From Robertmurraya kyonggiensis (GTDB taxonomy: Bacteria > Bacillota > Bacilli > Bacillales > Cytobacillaceae), in assembly GCF_005116465.1 (NCBI RefSeq), contig NZ_SWBM01000001.1, positions 930,001 to 994,000 on the forward strand: a stretch of 64,000 bases of DNA. The letters run 5' to 3'. The position numbers and the translations under genes were made by a program. This document shows, piece after piece, positions 15,712-23,895 of the stretch; the first letter of the stretch is position 1, and each line of letters opens with the position of its first letter. The notes beneath the pieces are model-generated. The model was not told the DNA's origin. It worked only from the letters and a program-made list of their open reading frames with translations, and made no database searches.

Positions 15712-16266
15712 TTAAGCAAGCTCCTTCTTCATTTGGACGTGGACATATTTATCGACAATCAGTCTATTAACAACACCTAAAATTATGTAAATGATAAAAG
15801 AGTAAATATAATGCCAATCTAGTATTTTATAAATGCCCATGTATGTAAATATAGGTTCTACAATATAGGATGCACCAAAGGACAGCACCACTAAGGCAAA
15901 TAAAAAGGATTTCCAACTAGTAAAATTTTGATAAACAAACATGAAAGTAATAGGAATAACCGTTAAATTAATTGGATTTAGACGTGGAGTAACAGGTGCC
16001 AACTGGGACTCATAAATCCAACGAAGAAAATAGGAACCCATATCGTCCAGTAAAGTTGCAGCAACAGACATTTGTAGACCGTAAACTAATACAGTTGTAA
16101 TCCTCTTTTTATCCGCTAAAAATGACCACCAAAGAATCCAAGGTACGATTGCAATAAATAACAGAAACCACCAATTAAATGAAAATAGTATTTCATTTAC
16201 CCAAATAGTATTTCTAAGCTCACTCATTTGCCTTTTTAACTCTATTAAATCCTCGATCTTTTCCAT
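15712..16266 (-). CDS. CBO0543-family integral membrane protein
   Basis: This 184-residue protein has the same architecture as the gene at 12028: a soluble N-terminal helix ('IEDLIELKRQMSELRNTIWV'), 'NWWFLLFIAIVPWILWWSFL', 'LNPINLTVIPITFMFVYQNF', 'FGASYIVEPIFTYMGIYKIL' and 'WHYIYSFIIYIILGVVNRLI'. About five helices. AAGGGGTGAT precedes the ATG. Function is unknown. Confidence 0.8.
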   Translation of the reverse strand: MEKIEDLIELKRQMSELRNTIWVNEILFSFNWWFLLFIAIVPWILWWSFLADKKRITTVLVYGLQMSVAATLLDDMGSYFLRWIYESQLAPVTPRLNPINLTVIPITFMFVYQNFTSWKSFLFALVVLSFGASYIVEPIFTYMGIYKILDWHYIYSFIIYIILGVVNRLIVDKYVHVQMKKELA

Positions 16267-16456
16267 GGCATCACCCCTTAATACTATAATATTGATTGCA
16301 TTACCCTGATTACTTAGGAATAAACTTATTATTCAATAAATAATAAAATAGTCATAGCTGGTTCAATGGAAATATATTTCTATTGTTTTATAGAAGGAAT
16401 TGTTCCTAAGGAAATAGAACTAATGGAGAACATAAAATATGGCAAGGGGCGGGCTT

Positions 16457-17017
16457 ATGAAATTTGTTCTAATATTTGGACCTCAGGCAGTGGGTAAAAT
16501 GACAGTCGGGCAAGAATTAGCCAAGATGACAGAATTGAAGCTTTTTCATAATCATATGTCCATCGATCTAGTGAATCATTTTTTCGATTACGGTACAAGA
16601 CAGGGAAAAAGGTTAGTCTCTCTTTTTCGCGAAGAGCTCTTTGAAGAAGTATCGAAAAGCAATGTAGATGGCTTAATCTTCACATTTGTTTGGGCTTTCG
16701 ATTTACAATCTGATTGGGAGTATGTTGAAAAAATTAGTCGTATTTTTGAATCAAAGGGCGGCACTGTGTATTACGTTGAATTGGAGGCTGATCTCGAGAC
16801 AAGGATGGAACGAAACCAAACTTCTAATCGGCTAGAGCATAAACCATCCAAACGGAATATAGAGAAATCCGAAGCTGATTTACTGGAAACATTAGAAAAT
16901 CATCGATTAAATTCATTTGAAGGTGAAATTCAGAAGGAAAACTACATAAAGATAATTAATAACCAGTTGAGTGCAGCTGAAACTTCGAAACTCATTAAAG
17001 AGAGATTTCAATTGTGA
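16457..17017 (+). CDS. P-loop nucleotide kinase-like AAA protein
   Basis: This 186-residue protein starts 'MKFVLIFGPQAVGKMTVGQE', a Walker A (GPQAVGK) with Met in place of the usual Ser/Thr after Lys, followed by Thr; this occurs in a known group of shikimate-kinase-like proteins. 'LFHNHMSIDLVNHFFDYG' and 'ESKGGTVYYVELEADLETRM' fit a kinase core and lid. ATG 16457 follows AAGGGGCGGG; the ATG at 16439 lies before that site and is rejected. The phosphoacceptor is unknown. A GNAT gene follows after 16 bases. Confidence 0.8.
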   Translation: MKFVLIFGPQAVGKMTVGQELAKMTELKLFHNHMSIDLVNHFFDYGTRQGKRLVSLFREELFEEVSKSNVDGLIFTFVWAFDLQSDWEYVEKISRIFESKGGTVYYVELEADLETRMERNQTSNRLEHKPSKRNIEKSEADLLETLENHRLNSFEGEIQKENYIKIINNQLSAAETSKLIKERFQL

Positions 17018-17033
17018 TAGAGGAGAGATGGCT

Positions 17034-17462
17034 GTGGAAATTCGAAAAGCAACGATTCACGATGTCCCAGTATTAGCAACTTTGATGGAGCAGCTTGGTT
17101 ATCCAACGACCATTGAAAGCATGAATCTACGATTTCGCCATATCGAATTAAATCCCGATTATCACACTTTCGTGGCTTCGCTAAATGGTAAAGTTGTTGG
17201 GATGATCGGATTAATTAAATGTTTCTATTACCAAATGGACGGGGTCTATGTGAAAATTGCTGCTCTTGTAGTAGATTCTCGATTTCGCCATGAAGGTATT
17301 GGAAAGCAATTGGTGGAAGAAGCAGAAATTTGGGCAAAAAGCTTAGGGGCTACAGGAATGAGCGTTAATAGTGGGAACCGACCAGAAAGAGTAGATGCTC
17401 ACAGATTTTATAAGAGGTTGGGATATGTAGATCAAAGCACTGGCTTTGCTAAAAGCTTATAA
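17034..17462 (+). CDS. GNAT N-acetyltransferase
   Basis: This 142-residue protein has 'EIRKATIHDVPVLATLMEQL' at the start, the acetyl-CoA loop in 'VVDSRFRHEGIGKQLVEEAE' and 'AHRFYKRLGYVDQSTGFAKS' at the end, close to aminoglycoside 6'-acetyltransferase-like small GNATs. GTG 17034 is eight bases after AGGAG; ATG 17028 is too close to it. It probably shares a transcript with the P-loop gene. The substrate cannot be inferred. Confidence 0.82.
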   Translation: MEIRKATIHDVPVLATLMEQLGYPTTIESMNLRFRHIELNPDYHTFVASLNGKVVGMIGLIKCFYYQMDGVYVKIAALVVDSRFRHEGIGKQLVEEAEIWAKSLGATGMSVNSGNRPERVDAHRFYKRLGYVDQSTGFAKSL

Positions 17463-17464
17463 GA

Positions 17465-17491
17465 AAAAGACTACCTAGATAGTCTTTTTTC
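17465..17491 (+). terminator. Rho-independent terminator
   Basis: AAGACTA / TAGTCTT stem with a six-base loop and a T-run. Confidence 0.85.
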
Positions 17492-17535
17492 TATTTTAAA
17501 AGGTCGGTGTTGAAATTATTTCATTGAAAAATAGG

Positions 17536-17712
17536 CGGAAAAATTCCGGCTAAATCAAGAAATTCACCTATTTCTCTATAAATAAGCGGAATTTTTCCTG
17601 TTAAGCTATACAATGTTCATGATTTTACGTCTTTTTAGGGTTAATTAGCGGAATATCTCCGACTATTTCACCTAGTAACCATTGATTTTTCAAGATAAAC
17701 GGAATTTATCCG
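17536..17712. repeat. Four short palindromic repeats spaced 51-62 bases
   Basis: CGGAAAAATTCCG (17536-17548), CGGAATTTTTCCTG (17587-17600), CGGAATATCTCCG (17649-17661) and CGGAATTTATCCG (17700-17712). Most copies are preceded by TAAG/TAG/AAA and followed by a GGCTAA or GGTTAAG-like tail. Spacing is 51, 62 and 51 bases. The DNA between copies is AT-rich and not conserved. The cluster fills the otherwise empty 305-base gap between a GNAT and chrA. There are no direct CRISPR-like repeats, and I see no ORF in the gap. Confidence 0.7.
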
Positions 17713-17767
17713 GTTAAGTGGGTACACCTGTCGTAAATTAAATCAACTATGAACACTAACAGTGCAC

Positions 17768-18949
17768 CTATAAAAATATCCCACCCAATGCACCTACAAC
17801 AACTATAACCCATGGCGGTAACTTCCAGTATACTAGCATGCTAAACAAAATGGCCGCAAAGGCAAAATGGAGAGGTTCTAATATGGAACTAGTCCATATT
17901 GGTTGGTAAAATGCAGAAATTAATATGCCAACAACAGCTGCGTTTATCCCCATTAGCGCACCTTTTACTTTCTGATTGCTTCGTAAGGAATTCCAGAACG
18001 GAAGGGTTCCAAAGATTAATAAGAATGCGGGTAAAAATATGGCGATCGTTGCAACGATTCCTCCTTGCCAACCATTCATAACTGTACCTAAATATGCAGC
18101 AAACGTGAATAATGGACCAGGAACCGCTTGAGTTACCCCATACCCTGCTAAAAAAGCGTCTTTGCTAAGCCATCCCGTAGGAACAAATTCACTTTCCAAC
18201 AATGGCAAAACGACATGACCTCCACCAAAAACTAACGAACCGGAGCGATAAAAGCTGTCAAACATGGCAATCCATTCTATGGAGGTTACCTCTCGTAAAA
18301 TAGGTAATAGAAATAATAAACCGAAAAATAATACCAAGCATGTGACAGCAAAGCTTTTAGAAATTGGGAACTCATAGCTGTTTTCTTCTTCCCTCGTTTG
18401 TTGATGATAGAGTAGTAATCCAATAATGGCAGATAGAATGATCACAATAACTTGAGTAAAAGCCGTTTGCCATAATAGAGTGGCGACTAGGGCAAATAAT
18501 GCAATAGCCTTTCGCTTTAAATCAGGCGTTAGACTTTTAGCCATTCCTAAAATCGCATGAGCCACAACTGCGACTGCGACAATTTTTAGGCCATGAATCC
18601 AGCCGCCAGTATCAATTTCTAACCCTTGAAATATTAAGGCAAAGATGATTAGTGCCAATACAGAAGGGAGGGTAAAACCGATAAAGGAAACAATTCCACC
18701 TAAAACGCCGGCTCTCATTGCTCCAATGCCAATCCCGACCTGGCTGCTTGCAGGACCAGGTAAAAACTGACACAAAGCTACTAAATCAGCATAGCCTTTT
18801 TCGTCCATCCATTTTCTTTTTCGAATGTATTCATGATGGAAGTACCCTAGATGGGCAACGGGTCCACCGAATGAGGTTAAACCTAATCTTGTTGAAACGA
18901 GCAATATTTCAAGAAGGGTACCCCTGCTAATTTTTCCATTTGTTATCAT
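17768..18949 (-). CDS. chrA: Chromate efflux transporter, CHR family
   Basis: This 393-residue two-domain (long-chain) CHR protein has about ten membrane helices. Each half carries the family signature: 'GLTSFGGPVAHLGYFHHEYI' plus 'LCQFLPGPASSQVGIGIGAM' in the first, and 'GSLVFGGGHVVLPLLESEFV' plus 'YGVTQAVPGPLFTFAAYLGT' in the second. It exports chromate from the cytoplasm, probably coupled to the proton motive force. Transcribed alone; no regulator is adjacent and no terminator hairpin is obvious at its end, where the palindromic repeats lie. Confidence 0.92.
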   Translation of the reverse strand: MITNGKISRGTLLEILLVSTRLGLTSFGGPVAHLGYFHHEYIRKRKWMDEKGYADLVALCQFLPGPASSQVGIGIGAMRAGVLGGIVSFIGFTLPSVLALIIFALIFQGLEIDTGGWIHGLKIVAVAVVAHAILGMAKSLTPDLKRKAIALFALVATLLWQTAFTQVIVIILSAIIGLLLYHQQTREEENSYEFPISKSFAVTCLVLFFGLLFLLPILREVTSIEWIAMFDSFYRSGSLVFGGGHVVLPLLESEFVPTGWLSKDAFLAGYGVTQAVPGPLFTFAAYLGTVMNGWQGGIVATIAIFLPAFLLIFGTLPFWNSLRSNQKVKGALMGINAAVVGILISAFYQPIWTSSILEPLHFAFAAILFSMLVYWKLPPWVIVVVGALGGIFL

Positions 18950-19111
18950 ATTAATCTCCTTCTTAAAAGAGTTTTGAAGAAAGGGAAGGAATAAATTTTG
19001 TCGAATTTTCTTCCATCCTGTTTCCCTAACTCATGAAACGTGCTATTGGGAAGATATCATGATTGTTAATGGAATGCGATAGATGAGAATGAATCTTTAC
19101 AAAATTTTAAC

Positions 19112-19138
19112 GTAAGAAAGACATGGAGTATCCATGTC
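19112..19138 (-). terminator. Terminator of the cupin gene
   Basis: GACATGGA / TCCATGTC stem (19120-19127 with 19131-19138). Reading on the minus strand it is followed by TTTCTT. It lies 14 bases past the cupin stop codon. Confidence 0.6.
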
Positions 19139-19151
19139 GAAAAGAGAACTT

Positions 19152-19736
19152 TTAAGGCTGAGGGAAAAAAGCATGTGGAGAATGTTCGGGATACGGATAG
19201 CGCTTATGGCAATCTTTGTAGGGGCCAATGTAAGTAGAAGGCTGAACGGGGCTTGTTGCTTGTTTCCAAAGCTCTTCATCAATGCAATACGTATGGGCGA
19301 TGATGTCAGAGGGAGTGAATTTTAAAATGTCAGAACCTAGAATGACTTCTGGTGTAGGCGCATCAAAAATCGCTAATAGATGGGTGTTATCCACAGTTGC
19401 AATTTCATAGTGCCACCATGCACGTGGGATATTAACGACTTGACCAGGCGTAATGGAGAAGCTAAGTAGTTTTTTGGTAAAAGGGTTTAACAAAGACACA
19501 ATGGCAGAGCCTGAAATACAGTAGACTAGTTCTGCAGCATTTTGGTGATAGTGGGGTTCTACAACATTTTCAACACTTAGAAAGATATCTAGTAAAGATA
19601 CATTTTCAAGCGTATTTAATTGTTGTGCCCCCAAAATGTTAATGAGGTTCTGATTATCTTTTTTGAAAAAGAGACTTTTATTCACATCAAAGAAATATTG
19701 CGTTGTTGGAGATGTGTAATCTAAATGGGAAGACAT
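19152..19736 (-). CDS. Cupin-domain protein (oxalate decarboxylase-like single cupin)
   Basis: This 194-residue protein has cupin motif 1 'VENVVEPHYHQNAAELVYCI', with two His and one Glu as metal ligands, and motif 2 'FSITPGQVVNIPRAWWHYEI', with the third His. The spacing and ligand set match metal-binding cupins such as germin/oxalate decarboxylase relatives. The C-terminal tail is rich in Pro, His and Phe. ATG 19736 is nine bases after GAGGTG; the GTG at 19748 overlaps that site. The reaction is unknown. Confidence 0.8.
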   Translation of the reverse strand: MSSHLDYTSPTTQYFFDVNKSLFFKKDNQNLINILGAQQLNTLENVSLLDIFLSVENVVEPHYHQNAAELVYCISGSAIVSLLNPFTKKLLSFSITPGQVVNIPRAWWHYEIATVDNTHLLAIFDAPTPEVILGSDILKFTPSDIIAHTYCIDEELWKQATSPVQPSTYIGPYKDCHKRYPYPEHSPHAFFPQP

Positions 19737-19801
19737 ATTTTGATTCACCTCGATCTTAAAATTTCATAGGCATGTTATGCGTAAGTGAATCGTTTGGTGT
19801 A

Positions 19802-19838
19802 AAAGAAAAGGTTGAAGAGCTGGTACTCTTCAACCTTT
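19802..19838 (-). terminator. Terminator of the YibE/F pair
   Basis: AAGGTTGAAGAG / CTCTTCAACCTT stem with a six-base loop and, on the minus strand, a TTTTC tract. Confidence 0.85.
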
Positions 19839-20603
19839 AATTGCTTTATCACGAGATTTTACAAAAAAGTAAGCTGATATCCAAGCTGTGATGGGGATGA
19901 CCATTGTGACGCCTATCCCTGCAAAGAATATCGTAATCATTTCTGAACTAAATATTTTGGAATTGATGATTTCTCCTAAAGAATAGGATAAGTCTTTGAA
20001 CCAAATCAGCAGGGCTAAGTAGCTTCCGAAGAAAGCAAAAAATAGTGTATTCGTACTCGTTCCCAAAATATCCTTGCCAATACTAATTCCAAACGCGAAA
20101 AGGTCTTTGCGACTGATCGATGGGTGATGTGTGTACATTTCCTGCATCGGTGAAGAGATGGCCATGGCGGCATCTGCAATGGCGCCGATTGTACTGACAA
20201 TAATGACAGAAGCAGCGATTTTTACAAAATCAACGCCTATAAAAAGGGAGAAGACACCCAATTCTTCTATTTCTTCCTCACCAAATCCTTGAATCATCGC
20301 TTTATCTGTAACCATGACAATCATTAAAAGCAACACGACGGTTGTAATAATTGTGGAGAGGAAGGCCGTTTTCGTTTTGCTATTAATATCATTTATAAAA
20401 AAGAGATTGATACAGCTAATTAATGCACATGCGATAACCGTAATGATGATCGGGTTAAAGTCCGGGTTCGTCATAAAAAAGAGAATAAAAATGAGTACTC
20501 CAAAGTTGAAAAATAACGCAATAAATGACCTTGCCCCTTTTTTACCACCAATAATCGTCATCAAGATGAATAAAATGGCTCCGAATAAAACTAACACATT
20601 CAT
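19830..20603 (-). CDS. YibE/F-family membrane protein (single-domain)
   Basis: This 257-residue protein has about seven membrane helices and lacks the extracytoplasmic N-terminal domain of its partner. Family core: 'FLSTIITTVVLLLMIVMVTD', 'STIGAIADAAMAISSPMQEM' (the A-D-A-x-M-A-I signature), 'FAFGISIGKDILGTSTNTLF' and 'FFAGIGVTMVIPITAWISAY'. Its start overlaps the upstream yibE-like gene by four bases (ATGA), so the two are translationally coupled and probably form a heteromer. Transport function is suspected but unproven. Confidence 0.85.
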   Translation of the reverse strand: MNVLVLFGAILFILMTIIGGKKGARSFIALFFNFGVLIFILFFMTNPDFNPIIITVIACALISCINLFFINDINSKTKTAFLSTIITTVVLLLMIVMVTDKAMIQGFGEEEIEELGVFSLFIGVDFVKIAASVIIVSTIGAIADAAMAISSPMQEMYTHHPSISRKDLFAFGISIGKDILGTSTNTLFFAFFGSYLALLIWFKDLSYSLGEIINSKIFSSEMITIFFAGIGVTMVIPITAWISAYFFVKSRDKAIKG

Positions 20604-21727
20604 AATCTTGCCTTCTTTCGTTTAACAAAAAAGATCGTCGTGTATAAAGCGATGGGAATGGTTATTACGATTCCGATTCCTCCAGCTAATGCCCGTGCTA
20701 ATTCAAGTGAAAGATTCATATTAAGGGTAAAGCCAAGGGAAGATGCGTTCTTTAAATATAAAATAAGCATCGGGATTGTCCCACTTATGTAAACGAAAAA
20801 CAAAATGTTGGTCATAGTCCCCATGATGTCTTTTCCGATTTCTAATCCTGATTTCTTCAATACTTGGATGGATATGTCATTATCCTTTTCATATAATCCA
20901 AAAATGGAAGAGGAGAGAGTAATGGCTACGTCCATTACAGCCCCTAATGAACCAATAAATAAGCCAGCCATAAACACCATTTTATAAGGACGAGTGATAA
21001 ATTGAATTTCTTCATAACGAAGACCTTGCTCTTTTGTCACCCACATAACAAGATAGGCGATAAGTAGAGAGACAAAGGTCCCTAATAGGGTCGCAATAAT
21101 GGCTGCGTATGTTTTTTCGTTAAAACCATTAACAAGTAATAAAGAAATTACCGTAAATAAAATGACACTGACACTGCAAATAACTAACAGACTACTGCCT
21201 GCGAAATTGAGATAAATGTCTAAAGCATAAGACAATATTATGGCATTAACGGCTAAACTAATAATGGAAAAGAGCCCTTGTTTTTTGCCCACAATTAGGA
21301 GAATGAAAATAAAAGCCCAACCGATGATTGAAAGATATTGGTCACGTTTTAAATCTTTGATGGTACCTACGTATTCGCCATTATCTGTAGCTTTATCAAT
21401 GTAAACAAACAGTTCATTTCCTACATGATACCCTTGGTCGTATGCACCAGATTTGGTGTATTCATTGGTTAAATGAATCAACTTTCCTTTTTCATCCCCA
21501 TTTTTAATTTCAGCTTCGATTTCTTGGGTATACAAATGATCTTTATTTTCATTCGTGTCGACCATTTCTGATGAGTCTACGAGTTTTGTTTTGACGACTT
21601 CGGCTATCGGATTTTTATAAAATGATTCATTGTGATAGACAAAGACCAAGGATATGAAAAAGCAAAATGCTAGTATGATATAGATGATAATCTGCTTCTT
21701 GTTAATTCTTTCTATTAAAGTGTGCAT
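20600..21727 (-). CDS. YibE/F-family membrane protein with extracytoplasmic domain
   Basis: This 375-residue protein has an N-terminal anchor (about 12-32) followed by an outside domain of about 85 residues ('VDTNENKDHLYTQEIEAEIK', 'GYHVGNELFVYIDKATDNGE'), then seven membrane helices with 'GSLGAVMDVAITLSSSIFGL' and 'SGLEIGKDIMGTMTNILFFV'. These match the core signatures of the downstream partner. The pair is found together across Firmicutes. Regulation is not evident; the 200 bases upstream contain no clear operator. Confidence 0.87.
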   Translation of the reverse strand: MHTLIERINKKQIIIYIILAFCFFISLVFVYHNESFYKNPIAEVVKTKLVDSSEMVDTNENKDHLYTQEIEAEIKNGDEKGKLIHLTNEYTKSGAYDQGYHVGNELFVYIDKATDNGEYVGTIKDLKRDQYLSIIGWAFIFILLIVGKKQGLFSIISLAVNAIILSYALDIYLNFAGSSLLVICSVSVILFTVISLLLVNGFNEKTYAAIIATLLGTFVSLLIAYLVMWVTKEQGLRYEEIQFITRPYKMVFMAGLFIGSLGAVMDVAITLSSSIFGLYEKDNDISIQVLKKSGLEIGKDIMGTMTNILFFVYISGTIPMLILYLKNASSLGFTLNMNLSLELARALAGGIGIVITIPIALYTTIFFVKRKKARL

Positions 21728-21926
21728 TCATAAAACCTCCAACTTTGCTGGGCACCAATAATCTTACAAAAATATTGTAACTCCATCGGACATTTTTCGA
21801 CTAGAGTCGGTACTCTACTAACAATGGACTTAGAATAACATGTACATTTTCAGTCTTCAAGAAATTCTTCCCATTTGGTCGCGGTATAGAGGATTATTCA
21901 AAAATTAAGAGAATATATCTTTTTAA

Positions 21927-22442
21927 ATGGGTAATCTTGAGGGGGAGATCCAAATAAGAAAGGAGAAAATAGTATTACTGGTTTTATGTATTTTTACGAT
22001 GTTACTGTTTTGGCTCGGTAATCTCATGAATCCGAAACCGGGGAGTTCATCAGGAAATGGAAACCCAGCTATTTTAATCATGTGGACTCTTGTTCCGCTA
22101 TTTTGCTATTTGGTCTATTTGTGGTTCAGAGTTATTCGTTCATATACGATTAAAAAGATGATAATCAGCTTGGGGTCATTATTGATCCTAGTTCATTTAA
22201 TTGTGGCCTATCTCTATCAAAGAAGTGCCTTTTTGAAATATCGAGAAATATTAGCTGAAGCATATAAAGCGAATTTTGGATTTATTGACTGGGAGTATAT
22301 TGATCAAATAACTACATTTTCATCCATCCATGTCAACAATCAATATTTTAATCCAAATACGTATTTGATGTTTCTAACAGCTTCCATATTAATAGCTTTG
22401 GTAATAATCTATTTTAGTCAAGAATGGAGGAAACAAAAATGA
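21927..22442 (+). CDS. Membrane protein of unknown function
   Basis: This protein of up to 171 residues has four predicted membrane helices (about 14-31, 50-67, 76-95 and 145-162) and an external-looking loop rich in Tyr, Phe and Asn ('FIDWEYIDQITTFSSIHVNN'). The start is uncertain: ATG 21927 has no upstream binding site, while AAGGAG at about 21959-21964 would suit a non-standard start further in. The next gene overlaps by four bases (ATGA), which supports translation. No family recognised. Confidence 0.6.
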   Translation: MGNLEGEIQIRKEKIVLLVLCIFTMLLFWLGNLMNPKPGSSSGNGNPAILIMWTLVPLFCYLVYLWFRVIRSYTIKKMIISLGSLLILVHLIVAYLYQRSAFLKYREILAEAYKANFGFIDWEYIDQITTFSSIHVNNQYFNPNTYLMFLTASILIALVIIYFSQEWRKQK

Positions 22443-22909
22443 CAATTATACCTGATCTTTCAATGAGACCTTTTAATCTAACTGTAGAACGTAAAATGGT
22501 TTGTTCACCTACCGTGATTTTCGACGCGTGGACAAAGAAAATGGACCTATGGTTTGCAGCACCTGGAAGTGTCATCATGCAAGGGGAAGTTGATACAGCT
22601 TTCTTTTTTGAGACGGTTTATAAAATTGAGGAACCGGGAATCGTGCAACGGCATCCACATTACGGGCGCTTCCTACGACTTGAACAGGATCGTTTAATCG
22701 AGATTACTTGGTTAACGGGTGAAGGTGGAACAAGAGGAGCAGAAACAATTGTCAAGGTTGAGCTTGAACCTGATGGTAGTGGTACGTTCGTCAGACTGAA
22801 ACATGCAGGATTTCCAGATGAGGAATCGAAAAGACAACACGAGGAAGCTTGGCCATTCGTGTTGGAACAGTTAGATGATAAAATGGGCAATTATCAAGTG
22901 GATAATTAA
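22439..22909 (+). CDS. SRPBCC/AHSA1-like START-fold protein
   Basis: This 156-residue protein has the AHSA1 pattern: 'LTVERKMVCSPTVIFDAWTK', 'WFAAPGSVIMQGEVDTAFFF', 'RLIEITWLTGEG', 'KVELEPDGSGTFVRLKHAGF' and 'HEEAWPFVLEQLDDKMGNY'. These helix-grip proteins bind hydrophobic ligands or assist Hsp90 in eukaryotes; most bacterial members are uncharacterised. ATG 22439 follows GGAGG by eight bases and overlaps the upstream membrane gene's stop. The two are probably co-expressed. Confidence 0.8.
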   Translation: MTIIPDLSMRPFNLTVERKMVCSPTVIFDAWTKKMDLWFAAPGSVIMQGEVDTAFFFETVYKIEEPGIVQRHPHYGRFLRLEQDRLIEITWLTGEGGTRGAETIVKVELEPDGSGTFVRLKHAGFPDEESKRQHEEAWPFVLEQLDDKMGNYQVDN

Positions 22910-22911
22910 AA

Positions 22912-22934
22912 GCCAACAATTAAATATTGTTGGC
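22912..22934. terminator. Hairpin between convergent genes
   Basis: GCCAACAAT / ATTGTTGGC stem around TAAAT. The minus strand continues with TTTT, so it serves at least the SDR gene. Confidence 0.7.
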
Positions 22935-22969
22935 CGTATCTTGTTTTAAGTTGTTGTTTTGTTGAAGCT

Positions 22970-23710
22970 TTAAATAAAGCCGCCGTTGACTCGAATCGTC
23001 TGTCCTGTTATCCATTCGGATTTCTCGCTTACTAAAAAGTCAATGACATTGGCAATATCTTCTGGTTCCCCGATGCGACCAAATGCGATTGACTTTTTCA
23101 TCCCTTCGATTTGCTGCTCTGTTTTTCCAACATTGAAAAGTTCCGTATTAATTGGACCGGGAGAGATAGTATTGATTGTGATTTCTTTTACAGCGAATTC
23201 TTTTGCCAACTGACGCGTGAATTGTTCAACGGCACCTTTAGTCCCTGCATAAACACTGTATCCAGGGAACATTTGCCCAAGTACAGATGTAGAGAAGTTA
23301 ATAATTCTACCTTTTGGTTCCATTAGTTTTAAAGCCTGTTGGCAGGCAAAAAATGTTCCTTTTACATTCAAATTAAATTGCTTATCGAAATCTTCTTCTG
23401 TTATCTCTGACAGAGATTGGGTCTTCATAAGTCCTGCATTGTTTATCAAAATATCAATTTTACCGAATGCAGCTAACGTCTCAGTAAATAAGGACTCTAC
23501 ACCAGAGACTGTACTTAGGTCAGCTTGAATGGCGGTTGCTTCTCCACCTTTTTGAATTATGCTTTCGACAACTCCTTGCGCCTTTTCTTTTCCGGTTGCA
23601 TAATTCACGACAACTTTGATGCCTTGTTGAGCAAGTTGTTGAGCAATCGTACGTCCTATGCCTCGAGAAGAACCAGTGATAATAGCAACTTTACCTTGTA
23701 GACTTTGCAT
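22970..23710 (-). CDS. Short-chain dehydrogenase/reductase (SDR)
   Basis: This 246-residue classical SDR has the NAD(P) motif 'AIITGSSRGIGRTIAQQLAQ', 'ILINNAGLMKTQSL', catalytic Ser in 'IINFSTSVLGQMFPGYSVYA', YxxxK in 'YAGTKGAVEQF', and 'NTISPGPINTELFN'. The C-terminal 'EKSEWITGQTIRVNGGFI' is standard. NADP preference is likely from the SR after GS. ATG 23710 has AAGGAG eight bases upstream; the much longer frame to 23866 is not supported. The substrate is unknown. Confidence 0.92.
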   Translation of the reverse strand: MQSLQGKVAIITGSSRGIGRTIAQQLAQQGIKVVVNYATGKEKAQGVVESIIQKGGEATAIQADLSTVSGVESLFTETLAAFGKIDILINNAGLMKTQSLSEITEEDFDKQFNLNVKGTFFACQQALKLMEPKGRIINFSTSVLGQMFPGYSVYAGTKGAVEQFTRQLAKEFAVKEITINTISPGPINTELFNVGKTEQQIEGMKKSIAFGRIGEPEDIANVIDFLVSEKSEWITGQTIRVNGGFI

Positions 23711-23895
23711 AGCCTCGACTCCTTCATAAATATTTTGTAATGAACCCGTGATCTTTTTAGACTGTACAGATGTTCGTTTCTTTTTCAACTCGATAACGAA
23801 CTTTTTCATACTTAACGATAGCAAGCTTATATTCCAAAGTAAAATTTTGCGACATGTTTGTACCAAACCTTATTTGAAAAAAGGAGGTAATTCTG

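Noticed and set aside
17536-17712. Possible CRISPR array
   Set aside because: Repeats are only about 13 bases, palindromic and degenerate, spacing is unequal and no cas genes are present.
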